Position numbers and translations under genes: made by a program
NCBI GenBank assembly: GCA_013154235.1
Contig: JAADCV010000010.1
Coordinates: 1 to 34,624, forward strand
Direction: 5' to 3'
DNA from: Thermoproteota archaeon
GTDB lineage: Archaea > Thermoproteota > Thermoprotei_A > Sulfolobales > Ignisphaeraceae
DNA length: 34,624 bases
In this document: positions 1 through 7,072 of the stretch, in pieces
Layout of the letters: the number at the start of each line of letters is the position of its first letter
Position numbering within the stretch: the stretch's first letter is position 1
Notes under the pieces: generated by a model
What the model was told of the DNA's origin: nothing
What the model saw: only the letters and a program-made list of their open reading frames with translations
Database searches by the model: none

Positions 1-1458
1 CTAGTGGAGGACGTTAGGCCTAGAGCTCGGGATGTGATGACTAGGGACATAAGGTTCGTTAAGGTTGGCGAGCCGGTGAAGTTCGCTATAGATACCCTTG
101 TCTCTATCGGTGTTCGGAGCCTTCCGGTTGTTGATGAGGTTAGTAGGGTTACTGGGCTGTTTAGCGTTGAGTCGTTTGCTAGAAGGTTTGCTGAGGAGCT
201 AGCATCGATGAGGCTAACGCTCGAGGGTGTTCCGCTGAGGAACTTTGTTGCGGTGAGCAACGGCAGGGTTCTCGTTGGGGAGGAGAGCTACGTGCTTAGC
301 GGGAGGGTGTACGTCGCTGCCATGGGCATCGACGACATTGATCGTAGGGGTGAGGAGCTTAGGGGTAATATCGTTGTGGTTGGTAGCCGCGAGGATGTTG
401 TGGATAGGGTTATCGATGTTGGGGTGAAGACTGTTGTGCTCACCGGCGGTTTCGTTCCTAGCGAGAGGGTTCTTGCTAAGGCTAGGGAGAGAGGAGTAAC
501 GATAGTGTCTTCTCCCTACGATACCTACACAACCCTTAGGCTGCTAGACCTTAGCCAGCCTGTCGAGAGGTTCTCGGAGCCTCCGATAAGGGTTCACGAG
601 GATGCGCTTCTATCAGAGGTTCGGGAGGCTATGGTGAGGGGCGGTGCTAGAGCTATCGTTGTCGTGGACGAGTTCGGGAGGCTTAGGGGGATGATAACCA
701 GGAGCGATCTAGTTAAGGACTTTAGGAAGAAGGTTGCTCTAGTGGATCACAACGAGTTTAGCCAGAGCATCGAGGGGATCGAGGAGGCTGAGATAGTAGC
801 TGTGGTGGATCACCATAGGCTCAGTGGCGATATAGAGACCCACAAGCCCGTGTTTCTAAGAGTAGAGCCCGTTGGCTCGACGTGCACCATAATATGGAGG
901 ATGTTTAGGGAGGAGGGCATAGAGGTAGATAGGGGCTTAGCCGAAGCTATGCTCTACGCTATACTATCGGATACGCTCCTGTTCAGAAGCTCTACAACGA
1001 CAGACATGGATAGAGCTGCTGCTGAGTCACTAGCTAAGGTAGCGGGTGTCGAGATGAAGGCCGCTATCGAGTTCATGAGGCTGGCGATGGCTGCGAACGA
1101 GCCTAGCGATCCTAGAGAGATAGTGACGCGGGACCTCAAGGTGTTTGAGATAGGCGGAACTAGGTTCGGTATAGCGCAAGTGTTCACAACCCGCCCCGAG
1201 AACTACCTAGCTATGGCTGTAGGGCTGCGCGAGGTTATGGATAGGATTCGCCGAGAGAAGGGGCTCGAGTTCCTCGTGCTCATGGTTACAGACTACATAG
1301 AGGGGCGCAGCTTCATAACTGCTGTCGGTAGAGCTGACCCCGTTGCTAGAGCGTTTGGCGAGGAGGTCACGAAGAATTTCGTGGAGCTCAAGGGCGTGAC
1401 CTCTAGGAAGAAGGACGTGCTGCCAAGGATTCTGGAGGCTATTGAATCGGAGAGCTGA
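1..1458 (+). CDS. ppaC: Manganese-dependent inorganic pyrophosphatase (family II) with CBS and DRTGG domains, 5'-truncated by the window edge
   Basis: Hydrolyses pyrophosphate to phosphate in the cytoplasm. The visible part starts inside the first CBS domain (about residues 8-60, counted from the GTG at 4), continues through a DRTGG-type regulatory domain ending in SPYDTYTT, then a second CBS domain (about 195-240). The DHH domain resumes at LVDHNE (about 246) and VDHHR (about 268), followed by PVGST and SDTLLFRS. The DHHA2 domain ends with the substrate-binding SRKKDVLP motif (about 466). The N-terminal HxxPDxDS metal-binding segment that every family II enzyme needs is absent, and the frame is open to base 1, so the true start lies upstream of the window and the GTG at 4 is internal. 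In known CBS-pyrophosphatases the CBS pair binds adenine nucleotides that inhibit or activate the enzyme. The family assignment is secure; the regulatory ligands are inferred. Confidence 0.92.
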   Translation, partial: LVEDVRPRARDVMTRDIRFVKVGEPVKFAIDTLVSIGVRSLPVVDEVSRVTGLFSVESFARRFAEELASMRLTLEGVPLRNFVAVSNGRVLVGEESYVLSGRVYVAAMGIDDIDRRGEELRGNIVVVGSREDVVDRVIDVGVKTVVLTGGFVPSERVLAKARERGVTIVSSPYDTYTTLRLLDLSQPVERFSEPPIRVHEDALLSEVREAMVRGGARAIVVVDEFGRLRGMITRSDLVKDFRKKVALVDHNEFSQSIEGIEEAEIVAVVDHHRLSGDIETHKPVFLRVEPVGSTCTIIWRMFREEGIEVDRGLAEAMLYAILSDTLLFRSSTTTDMDRAAAESLAKVAGVEMKAAIEFMRLAMAANEPSDPREIVTRDLKVFEIGGTRFGIAQVFTTRPENYLAMAVGLREVMDRIRREKGLEFLVLMVTDYIEGRSFITAVGRADPVARAFGEEVTKNFVELKGVTSRKKDVLPRILEAIESES

Positions 1459-1462
1459 TACC

Positions 1463-2152
1463 ATGAGCGGGGAGCCCCTGGATCCATGGCTTGTGTGGAG
1501 CGGTAGAGAGCTAGTGTGGAGTGGCGATGGTAAGGAGTATCTGCGGGGAGTTGGGGTCAAGTACCTTCTGCACCCGGCATTTAACGAGGGTTTCGAGAAG
1601 CTGCTCAAGCTCTACAAGCCTAGGAAGCTCTACGAGCTTTGCCTCTTCATTCCGTGCAGCTACGGGAAGCCGTACTCGCAGAGTTTCATCCACTACCTCA
1701 TTCAGAGAGCTATAGTCGAGAGCGGAAGATTTGAGGACGTGCACCAAGTGATTCTTACTAACGCTGGCGTCGTGCCTAGGGAGCTCGAGGAGTTCTATCC
1801 CTATGTAGCTTACGACTGGAACCCCTCGTACGAGACCCCCGAGGTGAAGAAGCTCTATGTCGAGGTCCTAGTGTGGAGGCTCCGAAGATACGTGGAGAGG
1901 TTCCGAGGATTCTACAAGCGCTTTGCATGCTTCTTGAGGTGGGATAGCGATAGCTTTAAGGCAGTCGAGATCGTGTCTAGGTCTCTAGGCGTGGAGATAC
2001 CTAACCTAGCTCCTAGGACTGTTCCGCCGCGCGAGATCGAGGAGGTTTCCCTAAACGGTCTCTACCGAGACCCGGACCTCGTCCTTGTAACGCCCACGGC
2101 TCTAGCATCCCTAAGGGATGGTATTCGAAAGCTACTCTCTGGAGAACGATGA
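1463..2152 (+). CDS. ArcS-core-like protein (DUF5591), putative minimal archaeosine synthase subunit
   Basis: Likely acts on preQ0-modified tRNA in archaeosine synthesis. The key motif is IPCSYGKPYSQS, with Lys69 and His77 (229-residue form), matching the PCSxxKPYSxSxxH signature of the ArcS core domain. Euryarchaeal ArcS is much longer, carrying a degenerate TGT-like region and a PUA domain; here only the core exists. I chose the ATG at 1463, five bases after the upstream stop, over an in-frame TTG at 1442 that would overlap it. It probably shares a transcript with the pyrophosphatase. Its 3' end overlaps the convergent cofE-like gene by 21 bp. A RaSEA-like radical SAM gene on the same strand starts at 3116, which supports the role because ArcS and RaSEA work as a complex in known systems. 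The motif is seen; the function is inferred. Confidence 0.72.
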   Translation: MSGEPLDPWLVWSGRELVWSGDGKEYLRGVGVKYLLHPAFNEGFEKLLKLYKPRKLYELCLFIPCSYGKPYSQSFIHYLIQRAIVESGRFEDVHQVILTNAGVVPRELEEFYPYVAYDWNPSYETPEVKKLYVEVLVWRLRRYVERFRGFYKRFACFLRWDSDSFKAVEIVSRSLGVEIPNLAPRTVPPREIEEVSLNGLYRDPDLVLVTPTALASLRDGIRKLLSGER

Positions 2153-3040
2153 TAGAGCGAACACCAGCCTAGCCAAGGCAGTCTTTAACCACATCTTTGC
2201 TGAGAACCTCCTGCCGCGCTCTCTGCAGAACCTCTTCACCTCCTCATCTATTCTAGGAAGGTTTAGCCCACGCACTATAACCACGGGCACGCGCTCGCTC
2301 GTCTGACCCATTAGCAGCGCTGCAGCTGAAGCCACTTCGTCAGCTATGCAGTCAACGCCCCCGAACTTCGGCTTTCCGTAGACGTCTAGCTCAGCGAACT
2401 TTCTAGATACTACGGGTATTCCCGAGGCTCCTACAGCTATGTCTATGCTGCACGGTCTGTACACGAGAAGGCTCTCGGTATCCGTCAAAACCACGCCTAT
2501 CCGCTTGCCGCTCAGCTCCTCTATTCTCTGCCTAAGCCTTCTGGCAGCCTCGTCGAAGTCTATGGTGTGCGCTATAGCCTTACCGGGCGGCAGGTTGGAG
2601 TAGTCGAGCCCCGCATCCAGAGCCACGAGGTTGTTCTTTGTTACGACGAGTAGCAGCGCGCCAATGGACTTGATAACCTCCTTAGCTCTCTCTGGATCAG
2701 CTGAGAACTCTGCTAGCGCTCTAGCAACGCTCTTGCTCACCTCGAGGGGTATTACTGCTAGGATCCTCTTCGTGCACCTAAGCACGAGCTCTGTCTCGAC
2801 AGGGTTCTTTCCACATATCCTCGCGATTATCCTCGCTGCTAGCCTAGGCCTAACCCTCGATAGGTCTATGACCTCTCCAACGCTCTTGAGGTACAGCTTC
2901 GAGGTCACGACGATTATGTCCCCATCCCTTATGCCTCCAGCCTGCTCCTCAGCAGCCTCCACGATTAGCCTAGCTAGATCCGTAGGCTCCTCGATGACCG
3001 GGAGCCTCAGCCCTATGACCTCGAACCTCGGGGTCTCCAA
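2132..3040 (-). CDS. cofE: Coenzyme F420-0:L-glutamate ligase family protein (CofE-like)
   Basis: CofE adds glutamates to coenzyme F420-0, using GTP, in the cytoplasm. The 302 residues match the family along their length: GDIIVVTSKLYLKSVGEV near residue 40, DAGLDYSNLP near 142, and then DIAVGASGIPVVSRKFAELD, ADEVASAAALLMGQ and VPVVIVRG in the second half. One difference stands out: the usual TDT-x-GR-x(2)-R-x-G stretch reads TDTESLLVYRPCS, so the conserved Gly-Arg pair is missing. This could be lineage divergence or a paralogue with another substrate. The start is TTG at 3040, with GGAG close upstream on its strand; no ATG fits the conserved N-terminus. It is divergent from the radical SAM gene (about 75 bp between starts) and convergent with the ArcS-like gene. 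No other F420 gene is visible in the window. Confidence 0.78.
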   Translation of the reverse strand: METPRFEVIGLRLPVIEEPTDLARLIVEAAEEQAGGIRDGDIIVVTSKLYLKSVGEVIDLSRVRPRLAARIIARICGKNPVETELVLRCTKRILAVIPLEVSKSVARALAEFSADPERAKEVIKSIGALLLVVTKNNLVALDAGLDYSNLPPGKAIAHTIDFDEAARRLRQRIEELSGKRIGVVLTDTESLLVYRPCSIDIAVGASGIPVVSRKFAELDVYGKPKFGGVDCIADEVASAAALLMGQTSERVPVVIVRGLNLPRIDEEVKRFCRERGRRFSAKMWLKTALARLVFALSSFSRE

Positions 3041-3115
3041 GCTCCAACCCTATGTCTGTAGACACACTACCTTCGCCTATATTAGGGGTTGCGAAGCTCG
3101 TTACGAGGTGCCTCT

Positions 3116-3853
3116 ATGCTAGGCGCATTCCCCTCGGTAGACCCCCTAGGCAGGAGGCTCATCGTCGTGCTCCAGGGGTTTCCGTGTAGCTGGGGGAGGT
3201 GCTCGTTCTGCCCCTTCTACCTCGAGCAGTCAGCTAGCCTCAGGGATATCCTTGAGAGGAACCGCAGCATTGTTGCTAGAGCTATCGAGCTCGCTAGAGA
3301 GATACGAGCTGATAGAGTCACGGTGTTTAACGGAGGAAGCTTCTTTGAGCTTCCTCTAGCTGTGATCGAGATGCTCAAGCCTCTGACACGGGGCCGGATC
3401 CTAGATATCGAGTCTAGGCCCGAGTTCCTATCGGTTAGCAGCGTATCCACGGTTCTGCGAATCCTCGAGCCATCTAGGCTAGTTGTGAGGGTCGGGCTAG
3501 AGGTATTCGATGAGCGGATAAGGAACGAGGTTCTGGGAAAGGGTATTCCGCAGAGCGAGATCCTTAGGCTGAGCAAGCTTAGGGAGGATCTACGCGCTAT
3601 CGGGTCACCCGTAGAGGTAGTCGCATACGTGCTGTTCGGCATAGAGGGGGTTCCCGAGAGCGAGGTTGTTAGAAGCGTTAGGGAGTTCAATAAGCTGTTC
3701 GACGGCGTTATAGCTATTCGCTACCGCAGGTACCTTCCTAGTCACCCTAGCGAGGCAGGGGTTAGCGACGAGCTTCGCAGCTTCCTTGAGAGGAGCTGCA
3801 TGTACGTGGACTGGGGCGAAGGTGAGGAATGGAGTATTGGGTCCAGCAAGTGA
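3116..3853 (+). CDS. Radical SAM protein, RaSEA-like (putative archaeosine synthase radical SAM subunit)
   Basis: Radical SAM enzyme of 245 residues with a CX4CX2C cluster motif, CSWGRCSFC (Cys24, Cys29, Cys32), which would hold a 4Fe-4S cluster. Further landmarks are VFNGGSFFEL near residue 72, DIESRPEFL near 102 and GLEVFDERIRNEVLGKG near 130. These resemble the RaSEA/Elp3-type order of GSF, ESRPEF and GLE motifs. I chose ATG 3116 because GAGGTG sits six bases upstream; an in-frame TTG at 3089 is possible. RaSEA cleaves the lysine adduct made by ArcS to give archaeosine-tRNA, and the ArcS-core-like gene lies upstream on the same strand, separated only by the opposite-strand cofE-like gene. 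It is shorter than euryarchaeal RaSEA as I remember it. Another tRNA-modifying radical SAM function remains possible. Confidence 0.7.
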   Translation: MLGAFPSVDPLGRRLIVVLQGFPCSWGRCSFCPFYLEQSASLRDILERNRSIVARAIELAREIRADRVTVFNGGSFFELPLAVIEMLKPLTRGRILDIESRPEFLSVSSVSTVLRILEPSRLVVRVGLEVFDERIRNEVLGKGIPQSEILRLSKLREDLRAIGSPVEVVAYVLFGIEGVPESEVVRSVREFNKLFDGVIAIRYRRYLPSHPSEAGVSDELRSFLERSCMYVDWGEGEEWSIGSSK

Positions 3854-3908
3854 ATCAGCACCCCTCCAACCTTCATCACCTCTCAGCACGCTGCAAGCTC
3901 ATCACGTC
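3852..3908 (-). ncRNA. C/D box guide RNA overlapping the 3' end of the TIM-barrel gene
   Basis: Read on the minus strand the order is C box GTGATGA (3905-3899), a 12-nt guide, D' box CTGA (3886-3883), a 3-nt spacer, C' box GTGATGA (3879-3873), a 14-nt guide and D box CTGA (3858-3855). All four boxes match consensus and spacings are typical of archaeal C/D RNAs that direct 2'-O-methylation. By the fifth-base rule the predicted targets are CACG[C]TGCAAGC (D') and CACC[C]CTCCAACCT (D), with the bracketed base methylated. I do not know which rRNA or tRNA they match. The 5' half overlaps the C-terminal codons of the neighbouring gene, so the RNA is probably processed from that mRNA; I see no separate promoter. 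The terminal stem is weak. Confidence 0.85.
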
Positions 3909-4706
3909 AATGAACATCGATAGGTATCTACCGTAGGATCTGCACACCTCTGGCTTAGAGCTGCACGACACCTCGAACACTAGTGCTGCGGAAGGGTTAA
4001 GCTCCTTAATGACTTCGCTCCACGGAATCACTCCTAGGTAGGGGAGCAGGTGCTGGTCTCTCGAACCGTCGTTGTCGTGCAGGTGGTACGCTATTGTTCT
4101 ATCTCTCGCAAGCCTAGCAACCTCCACGGGGTTCATCCCCGAAGCGTTAGCGTGCCCCACATCTATGCATAGCCCAACCCTATCGAGACCATCGATCACC
4201 GACAGTAGATCACCTATCGGGTTACCGAATGCGTACCGCTCAACCCTGTTCTCAACAGCGATGTGTATTCCGAGGTCTCTAGCTAGCGAGTCCATAGCTC
4301 TGAGGAGGGACCTTGTCTCAGCCTCGCTGAGCTTAGCGTATCTATAGCTAGTTGCGTTAGGCTGGGGTTCGGGAAGAAGAGGGTGAACAACAAATACGTT
4401 CGCGCCTAGAACACGGTGCAGCACCTCGACAAAGACCCTCAGCCTCTCGAAGCACCTTCTCCACCCACCGCTTCCCGAAACCCTAGTCGATAACCTATCT
4501 GCTGGGAGATGCGCTACGCTAGTATCAACACCTATCTCGCGGATCTTCATAGCCTCTGAAGCTACACGCTCCGCGCTAGGATCTAGGCGCTCTAGATGAA
4601 CGTGGCTAAGCTCAACCCTCCTAAACCCGAGGCTAGCTACCTCCCTAACCGCGCTTACGAGATCCAGGCAGCTGAACAGCATCGAGCTCACGTAAGCCAA
4701 TCGCAT
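3876..4706 (-). CDS. Sugar phosphate isomerase/epimerase-like TIM barrel protein (xylose isomerase-like / AP endonuclease 2 family)
   Basis: A protein of about 276 residues with the xylose-isomerase-like TIM barrel pattern: LGFRRVELSHVHL near the N-terminus, FVVHPL near residue 125, IAVENR (metal-ligand Glu) near 170, GLCIDVGHAN (Asp and His) near 198, YHLHDNDG near 230 and VFEVS near 262. This set of Glu/His/Asp ligands predicts a divalent-metal isomerase or epimerase, or a related endonuclease; the substrate cannot be told. GTG 4709 and ATG 4706 are adjacent; GAGAGG lies just upstream of both. The last ten codons and the stop are also part of a C/D box RNA (see 3852-3908): the stop TGA lies within its C' box. 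It is transcribed away from the dpp operon, and the 130-bp gap between them holds the dpp promoter. Confidence 0.75.
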   Translation of the reverse strand: MRLAYVSSMLFSCLDLVSAVREVASLGFRRVELSHVHLERLDPSAERVASEAMKIREIGVDTSVAHLPADRLSTRVSGSGGWRRCFERLRVFVEVLHRVLGANVFVVHPLLPEPQPNATSYRYAKLSEAETRSLLRAMDSLARDLGIHIAVENRVERYAFGNPIGDLLSVIDGLDRVGLCIDVGHANASGMNPVEVARLARDRTIAYHLHDNDGSRDQHLLPYLGVIPWSEVIKELNPSAALVFEVSCSSKPEVCRSYGRYLSMFIDVMSLQRAER

Positions 4707-4768
4707 CACCTCTCTACGGGCCTCCCCTAGGGTTTTTCGCTGTGTTGCCTCACCGCGGCTAGAGGAAT

Positions 4769-4783
4769 GTAAAGATTTTAGGA
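4769..4783 (+). promoter_or_regulatory. TATA-box promoter of the dpp operon
   Basis: The AT-rich run TGTAAAGATTTTAGG stands out in GC-rich surroundings and fits a BRE/TATA element. A start site about 25 bp downstream would lie near 4800, giving a leader of roughly 35 nt before dppD. Not tested. Confidence 0.5.
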
Positions 4784-4805
4784 ATGCGTGTAGGTAACGT
4801 CTGTG

Positions 4806-4823
4806 CGGGGGTAGCTCCCCCCG
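4806..4823 (+). promoter_or_regulatory. GC-rich leader hairpin ahead of dppD
   Basis: CGGGGG and CCCCCG form a 6-bp stem around the loop TAGCTC, ending 12 bases before the dppD ATG. In the mRNA it would sit at or near the 5' end and could affect ribosome access or stability. The structure is visible; the role is inferred. Confidence 0.4.
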
Positions 4824-4835
4824 AAGGCGCTGAGC

Positions 4836-5828
4836 ATGCCTGAGCCCATAATATCGGTTCGAAACCTAGTCGTTTTCTACCGCGGTCTCCGCGGGTACGT
4901 GCACGCTGTAGATAACGTGTCTCTGGATATCATGCGCAACGAGGTTCTGGGGGTTGTTGGAGAGAGCGGTAGTGGTAAGTCTACTCTGGCGCTATCGATA
5001 CTAAGGATACTTCCGAAGAGTGCTAGGATAGTGAAGGGCTCCATAATGTTCGATAACATCGATCTAGCTAAGGCTCCGGAGAGCACTCTTAGAAAGGTTA
5101 GGTGGAGGAGGATCTCCTACGTTCCTCAGGCTGCTCTAAACGCACTGAACCCAACGCTGAAGATCGTTGACCACATTGTGGAGACAGCTAAGGCTCACGG
5201 GGTTAGGGATAGGCGCGCTGTGATAGAGAAGGCTAAGGAGCTCTTCGAGATGCTTCGTCTAGACCCTAAGCGCGTCCTCAATAGCTACCCTCACGAGCTC
5301 TCTGGCGGAATGAGGCAGAGGGTCACCATAGCGCTAGGCCTCATACTCGATCCGGAGGTTGTTATCCTAGACGAGCCTACGACAGCTCTGGACGTGCTGA
5401 CCCAGAGGTTCATACTGGATCTGCTTAAGGATCTTAGGAGGAAGATCAACATAACGATGGTGTTCATAACCCACGACATAGCTATCGAGGCCGATCTAGC
5501 TGATCGGGTCGCGGTGATGTACGCGGGCAAGCTCATGGAGCTCGGAGATGTTTACCAGATATTCAAGGATCCTAAGCATCCCTACACCCAGGCGCTGATC
5601 CGCAGCATACCGAGCTTGATAGGCAGTGTCGACGAGATGAAGCCCATACCCGGCTCGCCGCCAGACCTCGTGAATCCGCCTCCGGGCTGCAGGTTCCACC
5701 CAAGATGCCCCTTAGCCACAGACATATGCAGAAGGAAGGAACCTCCTCTAATCGAACTAGAGAACGGTAGGATAGTGTCGTGCTGGCTCTACGCACCCGA
5801 AGAGGCTAAGAAGGTGGAGAGGCAATGA
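4836..5828 (+). CDS. dppD: Peptide/oligosaccharide ABC importer ATP-binding protein (DppD/OppD type)
   Basis: One of the paired ATPases that power uptake by a family 5 importer, on the cytoplasmic face of the membrane. It has Walker A GESGSGKST (about residue 42), the Q-loop in YVPQAAL, signature LSGGMRQRV (about 152), Walker B VVILDEPTTALDV (about 172) and the switch histidine in FITHD. The C-terminal oligo_HPY extension has CRFHPRCPLATDIC, found in Dpp/Opp ATPases. At 330 residues it is a normal full length. The ATG at 4836 follows the leader hairpin. Its stop overlaps the dppF start (ATGA at 5825-5828), implying translational coupling. In crenarchaea this importer class carries oligosaccharides as well as peptides, and a GH1 glycosidase lies 16 kb away, so the substrate is open. 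Confidence 0.93.
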   Translation: MPEPIISVRNLVVFYRGLRGYVHAVDNVSLDIMRNEVLGVVGESGSGKSTLALSILRILPKSARIVKGSIMFDNIDLAKAPESTLRKVRWRRISYVPQAALNALNPTLKIVDHIVETAKAHGVRDRRAVIEKAKELFEMLRLDPKRVLNSYPHELSGGMRQRVTIALGLILDPEVVILDEPTTALDVLTQRFILDLLKDLRRKINITMVFITHDIAIEADLADRVAVMYAGKLMELGDVYQIFKDPKHPYTQALIRSIPSLIGSVDEMKPIPGSPPDLVNPPPGCRFHPRCPLATDICRRKEPPLIELENGRIVSCWLYAPEEAKKVERQ

Positions 5829-6832
5829 GCGCGCCTCCACTTATAGAGGTTAGGAACCTAAGGATCTACTTCCCCATAAGGAAAGGGTTCCTAGGACCTG
5901 TGCAGTACGTTAAGGCTGTTGACGGAGTTAACCTGAGGCTATACGATGGCAGCGTGCTAACGCTTCTCGGCGAGAGCGGCTGCGGAAAAACCACGCTAGG
6001 AAAGACGATCGCGGGTCTCTACAGGCCTACAGCTGGGGAGGTGCTGTTCCGAGGGAAGAATATTTGGAGGCTCAGCAGCTCGGAGTTCATGATTTACCGC
6101 AGGAGCGTGCAGATAGTGCATCAGGATCCCTATGCAGCGCTCAACCCCACCAAAACCGTGTTCACAATACTCGCAACCCCATTAAAGAGGTGGGGCATAG
6201 CGAGGACTCGAAGCGAGCTCGTTGAGAGGGTCTCGAAGCTTCTAGAGCTAGTAGGTTTGACACCGCCAGAGGACTTCCTCTACAAGTACCCGCATCAGCT
6301 CAGCGGTGGGCAGAGGCAGAGGGTTGTTATTGCTAGAGCTATAAGCGTGAACCCGAAGCTCATAGTCGCCGACGAGCCCATAACCATGATAGACGTTAGC
6401 CTTAGGCTAGGGATCCTCGATCTCATGCTAGAGCTGCGAGAGAAGATGGGTACAGCATACCTCTTCATAACCCACGACTTTGGAGCAGCTAGGTACTTCA
6501 GCGCTAAGGGAGGTGGAAGGATAGCGGTTATGTACCTAGGGAAAATCGTTGAGATAGGCCCCGCCGAGGAGATAATAAAGAACCCCATGCATCCATACAC
6601 CCAGACCCTGATATCAGCAGTCCCGGTTCCAGACCCAGAGATATCCCGGAAGAAGAAGCCGATACAGCTGAGAAGCCTAGACATACCGAGCCCCGTCAAC
6701 CCGCCCAAGGGCTGCAGGTTCCACGATAGGTGTCCATTCTACATTGAGGGGCTATGCGATAAAGAGGAACCTCCTCTGACAGAGGTAAAGCCTCTTCACG
6801 AGGTCGCGTGCTGGAGAGTTATTAAGAGGTGA
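5825..6832 (+). CDS. dppF: Peptide/oligosaccharide ABC importer ATP-binding protein (DppF/OppF type)
   Basis: Second ATPase of the importer, expected to dimerise with DppD. Motifs are Walker A GESGCGKTT (about residue 49), Q-loop VHQDPYAALNP, signature LSGGQRQRVVIARA (about 160), Walker B IVADEP (about 182) and ITHDFG. The D-loop reads TMIDVS instead of the usual SxLDxS, and a short Gly-rich insertion (SAKGGGR) follows ITHD. The oligo_HPY tail has CRFHDRCPFYIEGLC. The length, 335 residues, is normal. It overlaps dppD by four bases and is followed by a short membrane protein and then the binding protein, so the order is D-F-x-A-B-C. Confidence 0.92.
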   Translation: MSAPPLIEVRNLRIYFPIRKGFLGPVQYVKAVDGVNLRLYDGSVLTLLGESGCGKTTLGKTIAGLYRPTAGEVLFRGKNIWRLSSSEFMIYRRSVQIVHQDPYAALNPTKTVFTILATPLKRWGIARTRSELVERVSKLLELVGLTPPEDFLYKYPHQLSGGQRQRVVIARAISVNPKLIVADEPITMIDVSLRLGILDLMLELREKMGTAYLFITHDFGAARYFSAKGGGRIAVMYLGKIVEIGPAEEIIKNPMHPYTQTLISAVPVPDPEISRKKKPIQLRSLDIPSPVNPPKGCRFHDRCPFYIEGLCDKEEPPLTEVKPLHEVACWRVIKR

Positions 6833-6862
6833 ACCCCTCGCATATCGTAGGAGTGGAGAGGT

Positions 6863-7072
6863 TTGGAGGCGTTTTTAAAGGGTAATATAGCTATAGGCAT
6901 TGCCCTACTCGTGCTACTGCTATTCTCGCTAGCATACCTAAAGCCGGGTAGCGCTACCTTCGTCGTAGCGATCCTAGCGCTAGTCATAGTGGGTATATTT
7001 CTAGCGCTAGTACTTTTAGTCACCAGGAAAGTACTTTCCAAGATGGCTTCTGAAGAGCATCTAGCTCCATAG
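6863..7072 (+). CDS. Small membrane protein with two transmembrane segments inside the dpp cluster
   Basis: A 69-residue protein I do not recognise. It has two hydrophobic stretches (about residues 9-26 and 32-53) joined by a short KPGS turn, and a polar tail starting RKVLSKMASEEH. The start is TTG at 6863, preceded by GGAGAG. It lies 30 bp after dppF on the same strand and before the binding protein, so it is probably co-transcribed with the ATPases. It may be an accessory subunit of the importer or simply a neighbour. With so few residues chance is a concern, but the two clean membrane segments and correct strand support a real gene. Confidence 0.55.
   Translation: MEAFLKGNIAIGIALLVLLLFSLAYLKPGSATFVVAILALVIVGIFLALVLLVTRKVLSKMASEEHLAP

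Noticed and set aside
954-1608. Minus-strand frames across the pyrophosphatase and ArcS-like genes
   Set aside because: They lie fully or mostly opposite conserved coding domains and show no family features.
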